Source: Limnochordia bacterium (GTDB lineage Bacteria > Bacillota > Limnochordia > DUMW01). From it: 9,738 nucleotides of DNA. The position numbers were made by a program, and so were the translations under genes. Under the pieces are notes generated by a model. That model saw only the letters and a list, made by a program, of their open reading frames with translations, made no database searches and was not told the DNA's origin. Positions within the stretch are counted from its first letter, which is position 1; each line of letters starts with the position of its first letter. The stretch spans positions 1 to 9,738 of the forward strand of contig JALNWK010000077.1 in assembly GCA_023230925.1 (NCBI GenBank). Direction: 5' to 3'. This document shows, piece by piece, positions 7,408 through 9,738 of this stretch.

Positions 7408-8157
7408 TTACTTAACCAGCTTCAAGGTACCCATATTCCAAAACTCCTCATGATGCTGCTCCAGTCTAGCCCCCCAGAAATACTGAGATGTTATGGGATA
7501 GGTAAGTAGAATATCCACCTCATAGGCCAAAATGCGGAAGGGTATTTCCCTGGATTCATAGGGCTCATCGAGGAAGGCAAGTTCCTTCCAAGGAATCACA
7601 ACCTCGAAGACATAGCCACCATCGGTAAAGATAACCTCCACCTTGCTGCCGGGTATCTGCTCATGACCGGATCTACCCATATAGTCATCTTTAGCCCGTA
7701 CCTCCTTACTGCCAGGAGGGATTTGACCATCGGGGTTTATGCGAAAGTGGGCCCAGATATGCCCGTCCATCCATGCTGGGTCACCTGGACTAGTGACTCC
7801 TAGGGCATCGAAATATAATCCGAAATAGTCACAGTTCCAAAACTCTGTCCAGGATACATCATTGTCTTGGATTACACCACAGAAGTACAGAAAATCCTCA
7901 TTCCAGGCTGAATACAAGGTGCCAGAAAATTCCGATGGCTTCCGCTCTGATAGTTCCCGCCCCTCATAGGCATACCAGTCTGGATTATCTCCTGATATCC
8001 TGTTGGGGTATTCCAACGTCCATTCGCTCACGTCACCATCAACTACGATATCATTACGGTAGACACTGTACATTACAGCACCATTGGCGGCTACAACAAT
8101 GCTCAACGAAAAACACAACACGATCGTTCCAGTTAGCAGTAAAAGAAATCTCTTCAT
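7408..8157 (-). CDS. Exported CBM9/DOMON-like carbohydrate-binding protein
   Basis: The 249-residue protein has a signal peptide (MKRFLLLLTG..., cleavage near VVAA/NG, residue 24) followed by one carbohydrate-binding family 9-type domain. Family features are IVVDGDVSEW at the start of the domain, YSAWNEDFLYFCGVIQDNDVSW (an LY-x-x-x-x-V-x-D pattern), WNCDYFGLYFDALG and a final WNMGTLKL. CBM9 domains bind sugars or chain ends in xylanases and related enzymes. Here no catalytic domain is attached, so it is probably a stand-alone glycan-binding protein outside the membrane. The frame is open to a TTG at 8181, but ATG 8157 is chosen because AAGAAAGG lies 9 nt upstream and the signal peptide begins there. 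It lies 81 bp after GH127 and 87 bp before the sugar-binding protein, consistent with one operon. The exact ligand cannot be read from sequence. Confidence 0.8.
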   Translation of the reverse strand: MKRFLLLLTGTIVLCFSLSIVVAANGAVMYSVYRNDIVVDGDVSEWTLEYPNRISGDNPDWYAYEGRELSERKPSEFSGTLYSAWNEDFLYFCGVIQDNDVSWTEFWNCDYFGLYFDALGVTSPGDPAWMDGHIWAHFRINPDGQIPPGSKEVRAKDDYMGRSGHEQIPGSKVEVIFTDGGYVFEVVIPWKELAFLDEPYESREIPFRILAYEVDILLTYPITSQYFWGARLEQHHEEFWNMGTLKLVK

Positions 8158-8166
8158 TTGATTCAT

Positions 8167-8174
8167 CCTTTCTT
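8167..8174 (-). promoter_or_regulatory. Ribosome binding site for the CBM9-like gene
   Basis: AAGAAAGG ends 9 nt before ATG 8157..8155 and favours that start over the in-frame TTG at 8181 and ATG at 8166. Confidence 0.55.
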
Positions 8175-8238
8175 TACTCAAATATGTTCTTTTTCGCGAT
8201 TAGGCTCAATCAGTCCTTGGTCGACATCTGTGCCGGTA

Positions 8239-9591
8239 TCATTTGCCAAATTCGTTTATCCATACACGCATTTCCCCTGGTTGACGATTATCCCAGGCAA
8301 AATACGGAATTGCCTTAATAGAAATGGGTGTTGTGGTCGGTGGTCGGTCCTTGTATAGAACCCCTTGCCAATCCTCGTCTACTAACATGAGTGCATCACC
8401 TTGAATCTGGACTATGTGTCCTAGCGTCTCATCATCAACATGTGAAGCTTGAAGCTGGCTCTCTTTAGGCAAAATGATTCTGTCCAATGCAACCGGGTGA
8501 TCGACTCCTTCTAGACAATACACGAGGGGTCCGCGTTCCAGAGCGACTTTGCCAACGTTATCCAGTACATTAGGGTTCGAGTACACTCGTTCCACAGGCA
8601 TGCTGAGGTTTAGCTCTATGACGTCCCCTGGTTGCCATGTGCGAATCAGCTTGATGTATCCCTTATCTAGGGACAAATCGTCGATTGTTCTTCCGTTGAT
8701 CTGCAGGTCATATTGACCGCACCAACCGGGTAGCCGGAGATTAATGCCAAAAGCTTCCGTTGTTTCAGGATGTACCTCAATTTGCACCGTTCCTTCCCAA
8801 GGATAATTGGTATGCTGACGCAGGATGACCTTTTGCGTCCTCAAATCGATGTTGCCGGTTCCCGCTATGTACAGGTTAACGTAAGCTTCCCCAGGCGCTT
8901 GGGCATAGATCAGCTGACCGACAGACGCGATAAACCGGGCCATATTGGTAGGACAGCAGGCACAAGCAAACCATTCGTGGCGATGACGATCACCCGAGCT
9001 GGCCAAGGGGTTAACATAGAAAAAGTCTCGCCCATCCATCGAAACGCCACTCAGAAGACCGTTATACAAGGTTCGTTCGATTACATCCATGAAGCGTCCA
9101 TCGGCGAACAGGTTGAACAAACGATGATTCCAATAGATACTGCCAACAGACGCACAGGTTTCCGCGTAGGCGGCAGCATTCGGTAGCTTGTATTCAGGAC
9201 CAAATCCTTCGATTTCACCGCGCGCCCCGAGCCCGCCGGTAATATACATTTTCCGATGATAGACGTCATCCCATAGTCTCAAACAAGCTTCAATCAGACT
9301 CCTATCGTCTAACTCAACGCCAAGGTCAACCATCGCGGAGTACATATACATAGCCCGGACCGCATGCCCTACCGCTGTTTCCTGTTCTCTTACCGGCAGG
9401 TGGTCTTGAAAATCACTGCTATCAAAGGTGCCCGTTCTGAGGAAATAGTGCTGATTCAGTCTGGTGTCTTCCGCTGGTAAGTCCGCAAGTTCTGTTTCAA
9501 AGATCGAGGGCTTCTGGCCCCGCCGGTCGATGAAATACTGGGCCAGTTTCAAGTATTTGTCCTCATTGGTTGTTCGGTACAACTTGACTAA
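8239..9591 (-). CDS. GH127 beta-L-arabinofuranosidase, 5'-truncated (probable pseudogene)
   Basis: GH127 enzymes, such as HypBA1, release beta-L-arabinofuranose using a zinc-bound cysteine nucleophile. About 450 codons of GH127 sequence are present, from LVKLYR at 9591 to the stop. Counting from the TTG at 9663, expected residues are visible: Glu152 in GEIEGFG (HypBA1 Glu322), Glu168 and Cys170 in AYAETC (Glu338, Cys340), and Cys236-Cys237 in CACCPTN (Cys417 nucleophile, Cys418). YITGGLG and the C-terminal beta domains also fit. Family members are about 650 residues, so roughly 190-200 N-terminal residues are missing. Upstream of 9591 the frame continues for 24 codons in unrelated DNA (PHTLSGNYTTKKPCC...) that lacks the usual GHxEIELA sequence. 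No start with a good ribosome binding site is visible. The gene was probably cut by an insertion and is likely inactive; the active-site part looks undecayed, so the event may be recent. Confidence 0.85.
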   Translation of the reverse strand, partial: LVKLYRTTNEDKYLKLAQYFIDRRGQKPSIFETELADLPAEDTRLNQHYFLRTGTFDSSDFQDHLPVREQETAVGHAVRAMYMYSAMVDLGVELDDRSLIEACLRLWDDVYHRKMYITGGLGARGEIEGFGPEYKLPNAAAYAETCASVGSIYWNHRLFNLFADGRFMDVIERTLYNGLLSGVSMDGRDFFYVNPLASSGDRHRHEWFACACCPTNMARFIASVGQLIYAQAPGEAYVNLYIAGTGNIDLRTQKVILRQHTNYPWEGTVQIEVHPETTEAFGINLRLPGWCGQYDLQINGRTIDDLSLDKGYIKLIRTWQPGDVIELNLSMPVERVYSNPNVLDNVGKVALERGPLVYCLEGVDHPVALDRIILPKESQLQASHVDDETLGHIVQIQGDALMLVDEDWQGVLYKDRPPTTTPISIKAIPYFAWDNRQPGEMRVWINEFGK

Positions 9592-9633
9592 TACTACAGC
9601 GCAAGTTAATACTGAACAACACGGTTTTTTAGT

Positions 9634-9663
9634 TGTATAATTGCCACTGAGGGTGTGTGGCAA
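9634..9663 (-). promoter_or_regulatory. Possible outward promoter toward the GH127 fragment
   Basis: On the minus strand, TTGCCA (9663..9658) is followed after 18 bp by TATACA (9639..9634): five of six and four of six matches to sigma-70 consensus. It would read out of the element into the truncated GH127 gene and could still transcribe the CBM9 and solute-binding genes. Confidence 0.3.
9641..9663. repeat. Dyad TTGCCAC-N9-GTGGCAA
   Basis: Perfect 7-bp inverted repeat (9641-9647 and 9657-9663). It overlaps the outward promoter candidate and lies just upstream of the inward TATAAT box, so it could be a protein binding site of the element, such as a transposase or repressor site. Confidence 0.4.
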
Positions 9664-9719
9664 CGGTGGTTCCTGTATAATTAATCATGAATGATAACCG
9701 AATGGATGTGAACCACCGT
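9663..9719. repeat. 10-bp inverted repeat bracketing the element's TATAAT box
   Basis: ACGGTGGTTC (9663-9672) and GAACCACCGT (9710-9719) are perfect reverse complements, 37 bp apart. The left arm lies upstream of the -10 box and the right arm downstream of the expected transcription start. Only transcripts entering from outside would therefore contain both arms and fold. Confidence 0.6.
9676..9681 (+). promoter_or_regulatory. TATAAT -10 box of the element's plus-strand gene
   Basis: A perfect TATAAT preceded directly by TG predicts a start near 9688. The -35 region (about 9653-9658, TGTGTG) is poor, so the promoter may depend on the strong -10 box. It faces into the element, away from the cargo. 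Confidence 0.4.
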
Positions 9720-9738
9720 ATGAAAGAAGGCCTGGAGA
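9687..9738 (+). CDS. Possible start of an element-borne gene (runs off right edge)
   Basis: Seventeen codons are open from ATG 9687 (MNDNRMDVNHRMKEGLE), with an in-frame TAA at 9678-9680 closing the frame upstream. There is no ribosome binding site before this ATG, and the predicted transcript would start almost on it. A GGAGA motif at the very edge (9734-9738) could instead serve a start just outside the window. It may be a transposase start or only leader sequence; no family is recognisable from 17 residues. Confidence 0.25.
   Translation, partial: MNDNRMDVNHRMKEGLE

Larger units (their letters stand above)
9592..9738 (+). mobile_element. Probable end of an inserted mobile element interrupting GH127
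   Basis: GH127 similarity stops abruptly at about 9590, and the remaining DNA is AT-rich, non-homologous and dense in repeats and promoter-like sequence, as at an insertion-sequence end. The tip would begin near ACTACAGCGCAAGTTAATAC (9593-9612). Inside are TTGCCAC/GTGGCAA and ACGGTGGTTC/GAACCACCGT inverted repeats, a TATAAT box facing into the element, and an open frame starting at the right edge. I cannot name the family, and the other end is out of view. Another rearrangement or an assembly join would give the same picture. Confidence 0.5.

Noticed and set aside
8770..9186. Plus-strand open frame of 138 codons inside GH127
   Set aside because: It is antisense to strongly conserved GH127 active-site sequence and has no start signal or domain; a shadow of the real gene.
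9592..9663. First 24 codons of the long open frame as the true N-terminus of GH127
   Set aside because: The sequence PHTLSGNYTTKKPCC... does not resemble the family, its TTG start is part of an inverted repeat and has no ribosome binding site, and GH127 similarity begins abruptly at LVKLYR.
1..9738. tRNA, rRNA, CRISPR array or riboswitch
   Set aside because: I saw no cloverleaf, regularly spaced direct repeats or known aptamer core in the non-coding stretches; a covariance-model search was not possible.

Overview
The window reads as a fragment of a bacterial carbohydrate-utilisation locus between two insertion-sequence fragments. Base composition is moderate, ribosome binding sites are strong (AGGAGG), and TTG/GTG starts are used. 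Every supported cargo gene lies on the minus strand, so the locus reads from right to left. Both solute-binding proteins have Sec signal peptides without a lipobox cysteine. That suggests a periplasm, so a diderm Bacillota lineage (Limnochordia or Halanaerobiales type) or another outer-membraned anaerobe; this assignment is only a guess.

Right edge (about 9592-9738): the start of what looks like an inserted mobile element. It carries its own plus-strand promoter and two inverted repeats, and it cuts off the 5' part of the next gene. Then, in transcription order, come a 5'-truncated GH127 beta-L-arabinofuranosidase with all its visible catalytic/zinc residues (8239-9591), an exported CBM9/DOMON-like carbohydrate-binding protein (7408-8157), and two paralogous exported ABC sugar-binding proteins in tandem (6055-7320 and 4764-6038). 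Short gaps suggest one transcript, ending at a 14-bp hairpin (4684-4733). No permease or ATPase gene is present.

A second unit follows after a structured 386-bp intergenic region holding a 14-bp palindrome. It contains an exported protein with a signal peptide, an F5/8 type C (CBM32-like) domain and an unrecognised domain with an HEAQH zinc-peptidase motif (2338-4377). After a 654-bp stretch without a gene comes a shorter paralog (202-1683) that has lost the signal peptide and the F5/8 domain but keeps HEAQH. Left edge: the first codons of an IS3-family OrfA, reading out of the window.

Working model (inference): GH127 enzymes such as HypBA1 remove beta-L-arabinofuranose from hydroxyproline-linked arabino-oligosaccharides of plant extensin-type glycoproteins. 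A secreted carbohydrate-binding metallopeptidase beside GH127, a CBM9 protein and sugar-binding proteins would fit a locus for taking apart arabinosylated glycoproteins. The metallopeptidase family itself was not recognised and is the most novel content here.
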